Assembly: GCA_021785115.1 (NCBI GenBank) | Contig: JAJYGO010000122.1 | Span: 1 to 14,627, forward strand | DNA: 14,627 nucleotides | Direction: 5' to 3' | Origin: Chloroflexota bacterium | Lineage (GTDB): Bacteria > Chloroflexota > Limnocylindria > Limnocylindrales > CSP1-4 | In this document: piece after piece, positions 13,513-14,627 of the stretch | Numbering within the stretch: the stretch's first letter is position 1 | Layout of the letters: each line of letters starts with the position of its first letter | Program-made: the position numbers and the translations under genes | The notes under the pieces: generated by a model | Told to the model about the DNA's origin: nothing | The model's input: the letters and a program-made list of their open reading frames with translations, nothing else | The model's database searches: none

Positions 13513-14627
13513 CGTTCCACGCACCTCGGGGCAGGGTCTCGCGCGAGATGGAGAGAAGGATCCCGACGGCCGCCATGCTGATCGTGAGCGACGAGCCGCC
13601 GGCGCTGATGAAGGGCAGGGTGATCCCGGTGATCGGCAGGAGCGCCACGACCACGCCCACGTTGATCACCGCCTGCACCGTGATCCAGGCGGTGATGCCC
13701 GCCGCCAGCAGCCCGCCGAACGTGTCGGGCGCCGACAGCGCCACCCGGAAGCCCTCGTAGGCCAGGAGCGCGAAGAGCCCGATCACCACGAGCCCGCCCA
13801 GCAGGCCGAACTCCTCGCCGATGATGGCGAAGATGAAGTCGTTCGACGCGTTGGGCAGGTAGAGGCCCGAGGCGAGGCGGCTGGCGCCGAGGCCGGACCC
13901 GAAGAGGCCACCGAGCCCCAGCGCCAGCAGGCCCTGGATGGTCTGCAGGCCCCTGCCGGTCGGGTCGCTCCAGGGATCCAGGAACGCCCGGATCCGCTCC
14001 AGCTGGTACGGGTTCGACAGGATCACCAGGATGACCCCGCCGATCCCGGCAGGGACCAGGACGAAGAACTGCCAGAGGTTGGCGCCCGCCACGAAGAAGA
14101 GGATGAACGCGGTCAGCGCGATGACGCCGGTCGTGCCCAGGTCCGGTTCCTTCAGGACCAGCAGGATGATGGGCGCCGCGATCAGCAGGAACGGGACGGT
14201 CCCGTGGCGGATGCCCCGCACCGCGGTTCCCCGGCGCGCCAGCCAGTGGGCGAGGTAGACCACCAGGGCGAGCTTGGCGAACTCCGCGGGGTGGACCGCC
14301 GGGAGCGACCCGATCTGGAGCCAGCGAGCGGAGCCACCCACGCGCACGCCGATCCCCGGCAGGAGCACGAGCACCAGCAGGGCCAGCGCGGCCCCGTACA
14401 TCGGGATCGAGAGCAGGCGCCAGTAGCGGTAGTCGATCTGCATGGTGATGACCATCGCGATGACCCCGAGGACCGCCCAGAGGAGCTGCGGCCCGACCAC
14501 CGCGAAGGTGTTCTGCGAGAGGACGTAGGAGCGGATCGCGGAGCTCGAGTAGACCATCAGGATCCCCACCGCGGTCAGCGCGACCACGGCCAGGATCACC
14601 AGGTACTCGGGCTCGTGGCGCTCCCGC
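13418..14627 (-). CDS. ftsW: Lipid II polymerase FtsW (SEDS family), 5' end beyond the window
   Basis: A SEDS peptidoglycan glycosyltransferase acting at the septum, with about 403 codons visible. The frame is open to the right edge (the residues before GTG 14599 read RERHEPEYLV), so the true start is outside or near the edge. Conserved features are ILMVYSSSAIRSYV in helix 1, QIGSLPAVHPAEFAKLALV, KEPDLGTT, the large periplasmic loop with NPYQLERIRAFLDPWSDPTG, YLPNASNDFIFAIIGEEFGL (with the putative catalytic Asp), and GITLPFISAGGSS before the last helix. About ten membrane segments are expected. The C-terminal tail after SISRETLP is hydrophilic and Arg-rich and runs 95 bp into murG, longer than the usual short FtsW tail. 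RodA is the alternative paralogue; the dcw location favours FtsW. Confidence 0.94.
   Translation of the reverse strand, partial: RERHEPEYLVILAVVALTAVGILMVYSSSAIRSYVLSQNTFAVVGPQLLWAVLGVIAMVITMQIDYRYWRLLSIPMYGAALALLVLVLLPGIGVRVGGSARWLQIGSLPAVHPAEFAKLALVVYLAHWLARRGTAVRGIRHGTVPFLLIAAPIILLVLKEPDLGTTGVIALTAFILFFVAGANLWQFFVLVPAGIGGVILVILSNPYQLERIRAFLDPWSDPTGRGLQTIQGLLALGLGGLFGSGLGASRLASGLYLPNASNDFIFAIIGEEFGLLGGLVVIGLFALLAYEGFRVALSAPDTFGGLLAAGITAWITVQAVINVGVVVALLPITGITLPFISAGGSSLTISMAAVGILLSISRETLPRGAWNDADTDRGGRDGRTRLPGARRRQLAAPTTRRP

Noticed and set aside
11044..13581. 845-codon plus-strand open frame antisense to ddl, murB, murG and the end of ftsW
   Set aside because: It mirrors three well-conserved genes on the other strand. 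Its Arg/His/Gly/Pro-rich translation is typical of the antisense of high-GC coding DNA.

Overview
The window is GC-rich bacterial DNA with two parts. About 3587-14627 is core chromosome carrying a division and cell-wall (dcw) cluster on the minus strand. About 1-3630 is the end of an integrated mobile element that abuts, and reads into, a tRNA-Val gene. FtsA is present, which argues against Actinobacteria, where FtsA is normally missing. High GC together with ftsW-murG-murB-ddl-ftsQ-sbp-ftsA-ftsZ followed by yggS, yggT and a DUF167 gene suggests Chloroflexota, perhaps a Limnocylindria-like lineage. That placement is inference from gene content, not a measured phylogeny.

Mobile element (1-3630). 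A toxin-antitoxin-like pair sits at the left edge on the minus strand: a complete excisionase-type HTH protein (102-638), then the first 35 codons of a DUF6036-type nucleotidyltransferase (1-105) joined by a GTGA overlap. A consensus-like promoter with two direct-repeat operator candidates lies upstream. A 245-residue protein of unknown function (867-1604) follows on the plus strand. Next come about 430 bp without a convincing gene, a short ORF (2036-2164) and a large serine recombinase (2161-3630). The last codons of the recombinase are the antisense of the tRNA-Val 3' half, so the tRNA is the likely integration target. The other end of the element lies left of the window.

Core (3587-14627, all minus strand). 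Transcription runs from high to low coordinates: ftsW (cut by the right edge), murG, murB, ddl, ftsQ, the small basic protein gene sbp, ftsA, then an unusually long 912-bp gap, ftsZ, yggS, yggT, a DUF167 gene, a GC-rich hairpin, and tRNA-Val with its own good promoter. MurG, MurB and Ddl make and ligate peptidoglycan precursor parts. FtsW polymerises glycan, FtsQ links the membrane divisome, FtsA tethers FtsZ to the membrane, and FtsZ forms the ring. murC is absent from its usual place between murG and murB.

Structure beyond the genes. The ftsA-ftsZ gap holds a higher-order tandem repeat (17-bp units grouped in 51-bp periods), a second 49-bp-period repeat and a long nested hairpin. Other perfect inverted repeats lie in the sbp-ftsQ, yggT-DUF167 and DUF167-tRNA gaps. 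A TATACTCC promoter-like element occurs before both ftsZ and yggT.
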